The notes below the pieces were generated by a model. That model was not told where the DNA came from. It saw only the letters and a program-made list of their open reading frames with translations, and made no database searches. A DNA stretch of 64,000 nt from Micromonospora saelicesensis (GTDB lineage Bacteria; Actinomycetota; Actinomycetes; Mycobacteriales; Micromonosporaceae). Location: positions 372,001-436,000 of the forward strand of contig NZ_FMCR01000004.1 in NCBI RefSeq assembly GCF_900091575.1, written 5' to 3'. A program made the translations under genes and the position numbers. How positions within the stretch are numbered: the first letter of the stretch is position 1; the number at the start of each line of letters is the position of its first letter. Of this stretch, positions 49,549 to 57,998 are shown one piece after another.

Positions 49549-49992
49549 GTGGACGCCGTCCTCGTCATCAACGCCGACCTCGGCCCGCTGCACCGGGTCA
49601 CCGTTCAACACGCTGTCCGCATGCTCTGCCGCCGGGTGGCCGAGATCCACGAGGCCGAGCCGGACCGGGTGATCGGGGTCTTCCCGATGCCCCGGGTGGT
49701 GCGGCTGGTCCGCTTCGTGGTCACCCGGTGGAGGTTCAACTCCGGGCCGGCCTGGTCGCGCGCCGGTGTGCTGCGCCGCGACGACCGGTGCTGCGCGTAC
49801 TGCGGCGGCCCGGCCTCCACCATCGACCACATCCTGCCCCGCTCGCGCGGCGGCCGGAACACCTGGCGGAACACCACCGCCGCCTGCTACGCCTGCAACC
49901 AGCGCAAGGGGGACCGGACGCCAGCGGAGGCGGGCATGCCGCTGCGTCGGGAGCCGGTGAACCCGGGCTGGGCGGCGCTGGCCGGGCGGTGA
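49549..49992 (+). CDS. HNH endonuclease-family protein
   Basis: A 147-residue HNH protein. The zinc/HNH core is CCAYCGGPASTIDHILPRSRGGRNTWRNTTAACYACNQRKGDRTP: two CxxC knuckles around H-I-L-P, N and the final N-x-x-K. The N-terminal 75 residues (VLVINADLGPLHRVTVQHAVRMLCRRVAEI) are typical of the stand-alone actinobacterial HNH family. Biological substrate unknown; not next to a restriction or phage gene. The GTG at 49549 has GGAGGGAG upstream. Overlaps nothing, and converges with the kinase gene. Confidence 0.88.
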   Translation: MDAVLVINADLGPLHRVTVQHAVRMLCRRVAEIHEAEPDRVIGVFPMPRVVRLVRFVVTRWRFNSGPAWSRAGVLRRDDRCCAYCGGPASTIDHILPRSRGGRNTWRNTTAACYACNQRKGDRTPAEAGMPLRREPVNPGWAALAGR

Positions 49993-50062
49993 CGGACCGG
50001 CCGGCGGGAACGGGGGGCCGCGTCCCGGGTACGTCCCGGACGCGGCACCCGCCGGCCTCCGA

Positions 50063-51706
50063 TCAGACGGCGCGTTCCTTGACCTTCGGCTGCAGCTGAC
50101 CACTGGGGCACTGCACCCGGATCTCGCTGCGGTGCTCCGCGGAGGTCAGCTCGACCACGATCTGCTTGGCCGGCCCCGGGTCGTACCGCTCGACCCGGAA
50201 ATCGGGCGCAAGCACCACAGTGAGCACCTCGACCGACTTTCCCACGCAGCGAGCGGTGACCGTCCCGCCGCGCGCGTCGACGGGTACGTCGGCGGCAGCG
50301 GTGGGAGTCGGCGCGGGCCTGGTCGGGGTCGGGCCAGAAGTGGCGGTCGTCGGGCCTGGGACCACTGTCCCGCCCGGACCGACCGGGGGGCTGATCCGGG
50401 TAGCGGGCGCGGTGTTCCTGGTCGGCGGTACGGCGGACGGTCCGGCATCGGCCGTGTCAGTCGGCTCCTCGGTGCGGGGCATCCCCACCGTGGTGGTGCC
50501 CGGACCGCTACCGGTCGGCGCGGCGCTCTGTCCCTGTCGACGATTGCTGAAGTCCCCGAGCGACCCGGCGAGCGCCACCGCGGCGATCACGGCTCCGCCG
50601 ACCGTCAGAATGGCTCGCCCCCGACGCCACGGCCCGCGCCTCATCCGCACCGCCGAATCGCCGGTCGGCCCAGTGCCGGTCGGCCCAGTGCCGCTCTTCT
50701 CGGCCTCGGTCGGCTCGGTGCCGGTCAGTCCGGCCCCGGTCTGCTCGGTGCCGGTCGGCTCGGCCTCGGTCTGCTCGGTGCCGGTCTGCTCGGTGCCGGT
50801 TGGCGCGGCTCTGGTTTCGGCACCGGTCGATTCGGGGCCGGTCGCGGCGACGTCTGCCGCCGAGGCAGCGGCAACGGCAGCCGCCTCGGGGGCGGTCCCG
50901 CTGGCGGCGGCGAGCAATATGCGGGCAGCGTCGGCCGCCGACGGTCGGTCGGCGGGATCGCCGGCCAGGCACCAGCGGTAGAGCCGGTGCACCTCGGGCG
51001 GTACGCCGTCGATCGGGGGCAGCGGGTCGGGCTCGACGTGCGTGTGCGCGCGGAGCATCCCGCTCTGCGCCTTGGCGGGCCACGGCAACCGGCCGGTGAG
51101 CACCCGGTGCAGCAGCAGGCCGAGGGCGTACACGTCGCTGGCCGGCAGCACCTCGCCGGCCTCCAACCGCTCCGGCGCCAGGTACGCCGGCGTGCCCAGC
51201 AACCGCCCCTCGAAGTCGATCTCCGGCGCGCCGGCGGCTGCCGCGATGCCGAAGTCGAGCACCTTTGCGCCGGTCGGCGTGAGCATCACGTTGCCCGGCT
51301 TGATGTCGCGGTGCACCAACCCCTGCTCATGCGCGGCGGTGAGGGCCGAGGCCACCTCGGCGCACACCCGCAGACCGGCGCGCGGCGGCAACGGCCCGAC
51401 CACCAGCCGGTGTTCGAGGGTGTGACCGCCGAGCAACTCCATCACCACGAACGGGACCTGGGCACCGTCCAGCACCGACTCGCCGTAGTCGTAGACGCTT
51501 GTGACGTGGGGGTGCGACAGCCGGGCCGCGGCCTTGGCCTCGCCTCGGATCCGCTGTCGGGCGTTGGTGTCCGAGGCGACCATCACCTTCACCGCCACGT
51601 CCCGTTCGAGCACCTCGTCGTACGCCCGGTGCACCGCCGACATGCCGCCACTGCCGAGGCGCTCCAGGAGCCGGTAGCGGCCCGCAAGCAACTGATCACG
51701 CTGCAC
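50063..51706 (-). CDS. Membrane-anchored serine/threonine protein kinase
   Basis: A 547-residue PknB-type kinase. Glycine loop GSGGMS (18-23), catalytic Lys40 (VAVKV), HRDIKPGN with Asp134, DFG at 151-153 and APERLEAGE are intact. After the kinase domain (about 10-265) comes a linker with a T-G-T-E-Q-type repeat. A TM helix (about 365-385) and an extracytoplasmic Pro/Thr-rich region follow, ending in a small beta-rich domain (GTVTARCVGKSVEVLTVVLAP). No PASTA repeats. The signal or ligand is unknown. GTG start at 51706. Two membrane-protein paralogues follow on the same strand. Confidence 0.9.
   Translation of the reverse strand: MQRDQLLAGRYRLLERLGSGGMSAVHRAYDEVLERDVAVKVMVASDTNARQRIRGEAKAAARLSHPHVTSVYDYGESVLDGAQVPFVVMELLGGHTLEHRLVVGPLPPRAGLRVCAEVASALTAAHEQGLVHRDIKPGNVMLTPTGAKVLDFGIAAAAGAPEIDFEGRLLGTPAYLAPERLEAGEVLPASDVYALGLLLHRVLTGRLPWPAKAQSGMLRAHTHVEPDPLPPIDGVPPEVHRLYRWCLAGDPADRPSAADAARILLAAASGTAPEAAAVAAASAADVAATGPESTGAETRAAPTGTEQTGTEQTEAEPTGTEQTGAGLTGTEPTEAEKSGTGPTGTGPTGDSAVRMRRGPWRRGRAILTVGGAVIAAVALAGSLGDFSNRRQGQSAAPTGSGPGTTTVGMPRTEEPTDTADAGPSAVPPTRNTAPATRISPPVGPGGTVVPGPTTATSGPTPTRPAPTPTAAADVPVDARGGTVTARCVGKSVEVLTVVLAPDFRVERYDPGPAKQIVVELTSAEHRSEIRVQCPSGQLQPKVKERAV
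50663..50822 (-). repeat. 15-bp-period tandem repeat in the kinase linker
   Basis: About ten imperfect 15-bp units encode the T-G-T-E-Q / T-G-x-G-P-type repeat between the kinase domain and the TM helix. It is the only long tandem repeat in the window and may vary in copy number between strains. Confidence 0.75.
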
Positions 51707-51784
51707 AACGGACAGCCTGCCGTACCGGCCCGAGAACCGGCTACCCGGGATCGAAATATCGCGATGAGTGGGACCGGCTTGCGG

Positions 51785-52372
51785 CTACCGTCCGCTCAGA
51801 TCCGGGCGGTCTCGCAGGAACGCCTCGCCCCGACGGGCGTTTCGGAGGACCGACACGGTCAGCACCGCCCAGATCATCAGTAGCAACCCGCCGATCACCG
51901 CGAAGAACGGCGCGAACCCCAGGAATGCCTGGCCGACGCTCGTCATCGCCAACCCGGCGACCAGCACCACGAACCAGCGCTGGCCGGCGAGCTGTCGGGC
52001 GGTCTCCACGAGGAGGGCCGGGTCTTCGTCGGCCTCGGGTGTGCCGCGTCGAACCTGCCCCGCCAGCCGCCGACGGTGCGACCAGCTCAAGGTCAGCAAC
52101 GGGGACTGTCGGGCAGCCCGGTAGCGCCCGGTGCGTACGACCCAGACGACAGCCACCACCTCGACGATGACTCCGAGAATCACCAGAACGCGTCCGAGAT
52201 TACCGGCCCAGCGCGGCGGGTCACCGTCGAAGATGCCGCTGTTCTGGCCACCCACCGCGACGCCGACCGCGAGCGCGCCGACCACGGCGGGCAGCAGCAC
52301 GAGCCCGAGCATCAGACGGAGTCGCCGTTGTTTCCGCCCGGCCCGGTCCGGAGTCATCGCTGTCGCGTCCAT
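51785..52372 (-). CDS. Membrane protein paralogue A
   Basis: A 195-residue protein with four predicted TM helices. It begins MDATAMTPDRAGRKQRRLRLMLGLVLLPAVVGALAVGV. The segments VAVGGQNSGIFDGDPPRWAGNLGRVL and RGTPEADEDPALLVETARQLAGQRWFVVLVAGLAMTSVGQAFLGFAPFF recur in the gene upstream (52486), so this is one copy of a tandem duplication. Family not recognised. Start at 52372 with GGGGA upstream. Confidence 0.7.
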   Translation of the reverse strand: MDATAMTPDRAGRKQRRLRLMLGLVLLPAVVGALAVGVAVGGQNSGIFDGDPPRWAGNLGRVLVILGVIVEVVAVVWVVRTGRYRAARQSPLLTLSWSHRRRLAGQVRRGTPEADEDPALLVETARQLAGQRWFVVLVAGLAMTSVGQAFLGFAPFFAVIGGLLLMIWAVLTVSVLRNARRGEAFLRDRPDLSGR

Positions 52373-52485
52373 AGTGGTCCCCCGATCACCGTGTGGATCG
52401 GAGCTACCCATCGACGGCGGCGGCCCAAACGCTTGTCCACCGCCGGTCGGGTGGTCGAGGTTGCCGAATACTGCGGTGAGCCGCG

Positions 52486-53067
52486 TCAGTCGTGCGACTC
52501 CTGCCCTTCCGGCGCCGGATGGGCGCGGAGGAATGCCTTGGCCAGACGGGCATCACGAAAGGCGAACGCGACGGCACCGACGCCCAGCGCCGCCAGTACG
52601 GCGAAAAGACCGGTGAACAGCGGTGTGAACTTCAGCAGCGCCTGACCAAAGCTGGTGATCACGAAACCGACCAGCATCAGCGAGTACCAGCTTTGGTTGA
52701 TCATCATCTGCGCGGTGGCCCGGAGTAGTCCGAAGTCCGCATCGTCCTGGGGCGTGCCCCGCCTGACCTGTTGCTGCAGGCTCCGGATGCCCAACGGGCT
52801 CAGCCGCCGCAGCGACGACCCGCGGTCGGCGCGGAACCGGCCGCTGCGCACCAGCCAGACGATCGTGGCGATCGTCAGGGCGAGCCCGGCGAGTTGCAGG
52901 ACGCCGCCGAGAGTGTTCGCCCAGGCCGGCGGGGCGCCGTCGAGGATGCCGGTGTCGCGGCCGACCACGACCGCGCCGACGATGACGGCAGCCGCCAGAA
53001 CCGACAGCAGTACTACGAGCATCAGCCGCCGACGACTGCGGCTCTGCGGTGAAGTCACCATCTCCAT
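52486..53067 (-). CDS. Membrane protein paralogue B
   Basis: A 193-residue four-TM protein aligning along its length with the downstream neighbour. Shared motifs include VVGRDTGILDGAPPAWANTLGG, VWLVRSGRFRADRGSSL, RRGTPQDDADFGLLRATAQM and SWYSLMLVGFVITSFGQALLKFTPLF. No family name is available. The ATG at 53067 is the first of two in-frame candidates. Tandem paralogues with diverged sequences suggest an old duplication or a heteromeric pair. Confidence 0.7.
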   Translation of the reverse strand: MEMVTSPQSRSRRRLMLVVLLSVLAAAVIVGAVVVGRDTGILDGAPPAWANTLGGVLQLAGLALTIATIVWLVRSGRFRADRGSSLRRLSPLGIRSLQQQVRRGTPQDDADFGLLRATAQMMINQSWYSLMLVGFVITSFGQALLKFTPLFTGLFAVLAALGVGAVAFAFRDARLAKAFLRAHPAPEGQESHD

Positions 53068-53216
53068 GAAGGCCCCCGACCCTGGTTGGTCCCGGGATAC
53101 CCATCGACGGTCGTACGACAAACGCGATCAGCTGTCTCGCGCCCGGGGCCCCGCAGTGTTCAACATTGGCCCGGGTGGCTCTGCGGTTGTCATGGCACCC
53201 GCGATAGCCGAGGCGC

Positions 53217-53984
53217 TCAGTCGCCGGTCGGTGGCCGCCAGGCGAAGCGGGGTTGCCGGCGTTCGGCGATCGCCGCCACCCCCTCGCGGGCCTCGCCGGT
53301 CGTCGTCACCTTCCGGTGCCACCAGGCGATCCGCGCGGGCTCGGCCCGCTCCTCGATGATCTCCTTCGCGGCGGCGATGCTCAACGGCGACCGCTGGGCG
53401 ATCGTCGCGGTCAGTTCGTCCACCCGTGGCGCGAGCCGGTCGGCCGACAGCACCTCGTCGACCAGGCCGATCCGCAGGGCGCGCTCGGCGTCGATCATCT
53501 CGGCGGTGAACAGCAGATGCTTGGCGGCGGACGGGCCGACCAGCCGGGCCAGCCGCCGCGTCGTCGGTGCCGGATAGACCAGCCCGAGCCGGGCCGGCGG
53601 TACGCCGAAGCGGGAGTTGTCCGCGGCGATCCGCAGGTCGCAGGCGACCGCGAGTTGAGCCCCACCGCCGACGCAGGCGCCCCGGATGGCCGCGATCGTC
53701 GGCTTGGCGAACCGGGCCAGCCGCTCCTCGGCGGCGACCGCGATGCTGGCGTCACCGGCGTCCAGCAGCTCGGCCAGGTCACCGAGGTCGGCACCCGCAC
53801 AGAAGGCGTCGCCGGCGCCAGTGAGCACCAACGCCCGTACGTCGGGGTCGGGCTCCAGCCGGTCGAGCAGTTCGGGGAGCTGACGCCACATGGCCGCGGT
53901 CATCGCGTTGCGCCGGGTTGGGTTGCTGATGACAACGGTGGCGACCGGTCCGGTCACCTCGACGGTCAACTCCGCGTCCGACAC
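53217..53984 (-). CDS. Enoyl-CoA hydratase/isomerase-family protein
   Basis: A 255-residue crotonase-fold protein. GAGDAFCAGADLGDLAELLD and IRGACVGGGAQLAVACDLRIAADNSRFGVPPARLGLVYP form the CoA-binding oxyanion hole (G-A-D, A-C-V-G-G-G). The catalytic glutamate positions of hydratases are not both visible (GLVYPAPTTRRLARLVG), so it may be an isomerase or a specialised crotonase. GTG start at 53984 with AAGGGG upstream. Convergent or isolated from neighbours. Confidence 0.85.
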   Translation of the reverse strand: MSDAELTVEVTGPVATVVISNPTRRNAMTAAMWRQLPELLDRLEPDPDVRALVLTGAGDAFCAGADLGDLAELLDAGDASIAVAAEERLARFAKPTIAAIRGACVGGGAQLAVACDLRIAADNSRFGVPPARLGLVYPAPTTRRLARLVGPSAAKHLLFTAEMIDAERALRIGLVDEVLSADRLAPRVDELTATIAQRSPLSIAAAKEIIEERAEPARIAWWHRKVTTTGEAREGVAAIAERRQPRFAWRPPTGD

Positions 53985-54100
53985 GTCCGCCCCTTCCCGC
54001 GCCACCTGGAGCGACGCCGCCGATCTGGCCGCCGGCGCCGCGCGCCGGTGCGGCGACACTAACGGCGCGGCGACTGGTCAGACCACGCGGACTGCCCGAA

Positions 54101-54151
54101 GCAATCTTGGACTGTTTCCGTCGGCGCTGAACGGAAACAGTCCAAGATTGC
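54101..54151. repeat. Perfect 21-bp inverted repeat (terminator/REP-like element)
   Basis: GCAATCTTGGACTGTTTCCGT (54101-54121) pairs perfectly with 54131-54151 around a 9-nt loop. It sits 54 bp past the M4 protease stop and could end that transcript, but lacks a T-tract. The core ATCTTGGACT resembles ATCTTGCACT in the palindrome at 28789, suggesting a dispersed repeat family. Confidence 0.8.
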
Positions 54152-54204
54152 CGGCACCGGCGAGCCCAGCGACCACTGTGCGGGTCGCTGGGCTCGTGGT
54201 CAGG

Positions 54205-56592
54205 TCAGGAGACGGTGACCGCGGTGTCGTCGACCACGAAGGACGTCTGGAGCGAGGAGTCCTCGGTTCCGGTGAACTTCAGGCTGACGGTCTGGCCGGC
54301 GTATGCGGCCAGGGAGAAAGACTTCTGGCTGTAGCCGGTGGCCTTGTTCAGGTTCGAGTAGGTCGCCAGGGTGGCCAGAACGGTTCCGCTCGAGTTGAGC
54401 ACCTGCACGTTGAGCTTGTCGTAGGCGACGCTGCTGGTGGTCTCGGCGGAGTCGATGTGCAACCAGAAGCTGAGGGCGTACGACGCGCAGCCGGCCGCCA
54501 GGCTCACCGACTGGGCGAGCGTCTCGGTGCGGGTGCTGCCGTACCCGTTCAGCCATGCCTTGTACGACCCGGTGCGGGCTGCCTGGCTGCTGGAGTTGGT
54601 GATGACGCCGGAGCTTGCCGTCCAGCCGGTCGCGCCGGATTCGAAGCCCGGGTTGGCCAGCTTCTGACCCGGCGCGGTGCAACCGCCACCGGCGCCGTTC
54701 ACGGTCAGCCGGTAGGTGGCGCTGCGGGTGACCGCGCCGGCACCGTTGACGGTGATCGAGTACGTGCCGGCCGGGGTGCTCGCCGAGGTGCTGATGGTGA
54801 GGGTGGACGAGCCGCCCGAGGTCACCGAGGCGGGGCTGAACGCGGCGCTCGCCCCGCTGGGCAGGCCGGACGCGGAGAACGTCACCGTCTGCGCCGAGCC
54901 ACTGGTGGTGGCGGTCGACACGGTGGTGGCGGCGGAGCTGCCCGGGTTCACCGAACCGGCGGTCGGCGAGAGCGACACCGAGAAGTCGTTGCCGGTCGAG
55001 CAGGCGGAGTCGCTGCCGGCCACGTTCACCGCGGTCCAGGCTGCCTGTACGGCCTTGTACTCGGTGGAGCAGCTGCCGTACAGGTCGGTGGCCGCCCGCA
55101 GGCTGTAGGCGCGGGCGGTGTTCGCCGGGTTGCTGGTGCTGACGTACGCCGTGTTGGAGGTGAAGTAGACGTCGAGTGCCCGGAACCAGATCTTCTCGGC
55201 CTTGGCCCGGCCGATGCCGGTCACCGCGGGGGCGGAACCACAGACCGGCGAGGTGCCGTACGAGGTAGCGCCGGTGCCCTCGGCCAGGTTGAAGAAGAAG
55301 TGGTTGGCCACGCCGGAGGAGTAGTGCACGTCCTTGTTCTTGGTGCTGGTGGACCAGCAGCTGTCGGACGAGCCGTCCAGCGACGGGTTGTACATGTAGC
55401 GCAGCGGCGTGCCGTTGTTGTTGATGTTGATCTTCTCGCCGACCTGGTAGTCGCCCGGGTCGCTCGGTGCGGCGGCGTAGAACTCCACCATGTTGCCGAA
55501 GATGTCACTGGTGGCCTCGTTGAGGCCGCCGGATTCGCCGGAGTAGACCAGGCCGGCCAGCGCTTCGGTGACACCGTGGCTCATCTCGTGCCCAGCCACG
55601 TCCAGCGAGACGAGGGGGCGGGAGTTGCTGGAGCCGTCACCGTAGGTCATCTGGGCGCCGTCCCAGAAGGCGTTGACGTAGTTGTTGCCGTAGTGCACCC
55701 GGCTCGGCACGCCGGAGCCGTTGCCGAAGATGCCGTTGCGGGCGTGCACGTTCTTGAAGTAGTCGAACGTCTTCGCCGCGCCGAAGTGCGCATCCACGCC
55801 GGCGGACTGCCGGTTGGAGTTGGCACCGGTGCCCCACGCGTTGTCCGCGTCGGTGAAGGTGGTGCAGGTCGACGTGCCGTTGTTCATGTCGCAGGTACGG
55901 CCGTTGCCGTGCGACGGATCGATCATCTGGTACGTGCTGCCGGAGAGCGTCGTGTCGATGCTGACCGTGCCGGTGTAGATGCCCTGGCCGCTGCCGACCA
56001 CCGACTCGATCTCGTCGTACGACCCGACTGTCGCGCCGGTGGCGGCGTCGGTGATCACGTGCAGCCGGGAGGGGGTCTGCCCGTCGGGCTGCCACCCGCT
56101 GACCACTGTCTCCCACGCCAGCCGGCCCGTGCCGGAGCTGGCGTCGACGAACAGTTCCGGTGTGCCCACCGCCTCGGCCTTACCGGCGAACCGGGCACTG
56201 GCGGCCTTCTTCGCGGCCGCCGCGGTGGTCCTGGCCGAGGTGGCGAGGGTCAGCGGCGCGGCCAAACCGACCGAACTGCCGGCGTACGTGCCGTTCGGCG
56301 CAGTGTGGATGACGAAGTCACCGCCGTACACCCGCAGGCCGTGGTAGGTCCTGGTGTAGCGGGTGTGCGCGGCACCAGTGGCGTCCACCTTGGTGCTGTG
56401 CACCTGGTAGGACTCGGCGCTCGAACCCTGGACGGCGCCGGGGTTCGCTCGTAGGACGGATGCCGCTCGGGCCACGGCGGAGGCGTCCGGCGCGGGAGAG
56501 GTGGGCGGGGCCGCATGCGCCGGGGTGACGACGCCGGTCAGCAGGCCGCTGGTGAGCAGCACTGAACTGACGGCGGCAAGAGCTCTTTTCAC
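54205..56592 (-). CDS. Secreted M4-family (thermolysin-like) metalloprotease
   Basis: A 795-residue secreted protease. Signal peptide (about 1-27), FTP/PepSY-type propeptide (to about 200), then the M4 catalytic domain: HEMSH with His335, Glu336 and His339, third zinc ligand Glu359 in GGLNEATSD, and a C-terminal helical subdomain with the His of YSSGVANHFFF. After about 515 come an Ig-like domain (FSVSLSPTAGSVNPGSS) and a galactose-binding-like/P-domain-type region (PGFESGATGWTASSG) ending at 795. It degrades extracellular protein. GTG start at 56592 with AGGAGGG. Followed by the 54101 inverted repeat. Confidence 0.93.
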   Translation of the reverse strand: MKRALAAVSSVLLTSGLLTGVVTPAHAAPPTSPAPDASAVARAASVLRANPGAVQGSSAESYQVHSTKVDATGAAHTRYTRTYHGLRVYGGDFVIHTAPNGTYAGSSVGLAAPLTLATSARTTAAAAKKAASARFAGKAEAVGTPELFVDASSGTGRLAWETVVSGWQPDGQTPSRLHVITDAATGATVGSYDEIESVVGSGQGIYTGTVSIDTTLSGSTYQMIDPSHGNGRTCDMNNGTSTCTTFTDADNAWGTGANSNRQSAGVDAHFGAAKTFDYFKNVHARNGIFGNGSGVPSRVHYGNNYVNAFWDGAQMTYGDGSSNSRPLVSLDVAGHEMSHGVTEALAGLVYSGESGGLNEATSDIFGNMVEFYAAAPSDPGDYQVGEKININNNGTPLRYMYNPSLDGSSDSCWSTSTKNKDVHYSSGVANHFFFNLAEGTGATSYGTSPVCGSAPAVTGIGRAKAEKIWFRALDVYFTSNTAYVSTSNPANTARAYSLRAATDLYGSCSTEYKAVQAAWTAVNVAGSDSACSTGNDFSVSLSPTAGSVNPGSSAATTVSTATTSGSAQTVTFSASGLPSGASAAFSPASVTSGGSSTLTISTSASTPAGTYSITVNGAGAVTRSATYRLTVNGAGGGCTAPGQKLANPGFESGATGWTASSGVITNSSSQAARTGSYKAWLNGYGSTRTETLAQSVSLAAGCASYALSFWLHIDSAETTSSVAYDKLNVQVLNSSGTVLATLATYSNLNKATGYSQKSFSLAAYAGQTVSLKFTGTEDSSLQTSFVVDDTAVTVS

Positions 56593-56743
56593 GTGCCCTC
56601 CTGAAAGGAGAAGAGTGTGACGGGGGTGGTCACGCATGCATACTGATCTATGAATGACCCAGAAAGAAGCCCCAGGCAACTTCCCGCCATCGACAGTGGC
56701 CGTTCGGATGAGGCTCTTGACAAGGGAACCGACGCTGCGGACC

Positions 56744-57298
56744 ATGCGTCCGACGACCATGAGACCCACCTCGACAGCGGGCGTCACGGTCGCGCTGCTG
56801 GTTGCCCTCCTGACCGGCTGCACCAGCGCCGACGGCACCCCCACCGCCCCGAGTCAACCCCCGGTCACCACCGCTCCCGGCCCGACCGGCACCCCGCTTC
56901 CGACCACCGCCCCCACCACCGGCGGCGCCGAGACCAGCGGCGCGTCCGCACGGGTGACGTTACGTAGCTCCGGCGGCTTCGCCGGCCGCGGTGACGCCGT
57001 GACGGTCGAGCCGGACGGTCAGTGGACCGCGGTGGACCGGGCCGGCAGTCGGCGTACCGGTCGGCTCGCCCCCGCCGACCTGGGTCAACTGACAGCTCTG
57101 GCCGCCGACCCCCGGCTGGCCGCCGAGGCGCGCCAGACGACCAGTCCGACCAACTGTGCGGACGTCTTCACCTACCGGGTCACCGTCGGCACGATCGAGA
57201 CGGGGTACGTCGACTGCCCGTCCGAGGCGCCCCCGCCGCCGGTCACACAGGACCTGGTCAAGCTGCTGCTACGGGCCACCGGCACTCACACCAGGTAG
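56744..57298 (+). CDS. Secreted lipoprotein, hypothetical
   Basis: A 184-residue protein if started at 56744; the Met at 56759 is equally possible. The signal peptide ends in the lipobox LTGC (TSADG follows). A Pro/Thr-rich linker (about 30-65) precedes a globular domain (RVTLRSSGGFAGRGDAVTVEPDGQWTAVDRAGSRRTGRLAPADLGQL) with two cysteines (NCADV, VDCPS). Likely membrane-anchored on the outside. No family name is certain. Divergent from the protease; its end overlaps the convergent phosphatase gene by 13 bp. Confidence 0.65.
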   Translation: MRPTTMRPTSTAGVTVALLVALLTGCTSADGTPTAPSQPPVTTAPGPTGTPLPTTAPTTGGAETSGASARVTLRSSGGFAGRGDAVTVEPDGQWTAVDRAGSRRTGRLAPADLGQLTALAADPRLAAEARQTTSPTNCADVFTYRVTVGTIETGYVDCPSEAPPPPVTQDLVKLLLRATGTHTR

Positions 57299-57930
57299 TC
57301 CGGGGGCAGGCCGGTGCCCCGCAGCTCCGGCGGTAGGTGGGCCACGTCGTTGACGGCGATCAGACTGGGCGGGCCGGCCGCGCTGTACCGGATGACGGTC
57401 AGCGCCGCGTTGTGCGAGTTCATACCCAGCCACCGCCACTCCGGCGCGTCGAGGGCATGCCGCACCAGCCAGGCGATCAGGAAGCTGTGCGTCACGACCA
57501 GCTCGCGGACCGGTTCGCCGCCGGCGGGCCCCTCGGCGACCGGGCCGGCGAACCGCCGCACCGCGTCCGCCGTCACTCGCGGCCCGTCGACCCGCTCGGC
57601 CGCCGAGAACTGCGTCAGGAATTCGACGTACGCGGGCGGCAGGCCAGCTGGATCCGTGTCGTGCGGGAGGTGGTCGCCAGCCAGCTCCGTCTCGTACACC
57701 GGAACGTCGGGCAGCGACTTGGCGACCAGCTCGGCGGTCTGCGCGGCCCGGCGCAGCGGCCCGTGGTGAACGGCGGCGAACCGCCGGGCCCGCAGGCGTT
57801 CGCCCAGCAGGGTGGCCTGCCGCCGGCCGCGCTCCGACAGGCCGGTATCCGGTTCGCCGGCATCCGGTCCACTCGGCTCGGAGAGATCCTGCTCGGCGTG
57901 TCGGGTCAGGTACAGCAACCGGGTCACCAT
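57286..57930 (-). CDS. Histidine phosphatase superfamily protein
   Basis: A 214-residue protein. LLYLTRHAEQDL carries the catalytic R-H-A/G-E motif, and ELVVTHSFLIAWLVRHAL holds the second histidine. GLSERGRRQATLLGERL is the usual third motif. It resembles phosphoglycerate-mutase-like/broad-specificity phosphatases; substrate unknown. ATG at 57930 is the only good start. A hairpin upstream separates it from the DUF998 gene. Confidence 0.88.
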   Translation of the reverse strand: MVTRLLYLTRHAEQDLSEPSGPDAGEPDTGLSERGRRQATLLGERLRARRFAAVHHGPLRRAAQTAELVAKSLPDVPVYETELAGDHLPHDTDPAGLPPAYVEFLTQFSAAERVDGPRVTADAVRRFAGPVAEGPAGGEPVRELVVTHSFLIAWLVRHALDAPEWRWLGMNSHNAALTVIRYSAAGPPSLIAVNDVAHLPPELRGTGLPPDYLV

Positions 57931-57947
57931 GACCCCCACCTCAACAC

Positions 57948-57983
57948 ACCGGGAGGTACGAGTTCGACCCCGTACCTCCCGGT
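57948..57983 (-). terminator. Hairpin terminator downstream of the DUF998 gene
   Basis: A perfect 13-bp stem (ACCGGGAGGTACG, 57948-57960, with CGTACCTCCCGGT, 57971-57983) and a 10-nt loop lies 16 bp past the DUF998 stop on the minus strand. The tail is TGTGTTG, so it is not a classic T-tract terminator. Confidence 0.65.
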
Positions 57984-57998
57984 CCTGCGGCCGTCGGC

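Noticed and set aside
49549..49992. HNH gene as part of a restriction or homing-endonuclease system
   Set aside because: No methyltransferase, intron boundary or inserted host gene is visible; it is a stand-alone actinobacterial HNH-family gene.
50663..50822. Possible CRISPR or VNTR array in the kinase
   Set aside because: Units are contiguous 15-mers in frame with no spacers; treated as a coding tandem repeat.
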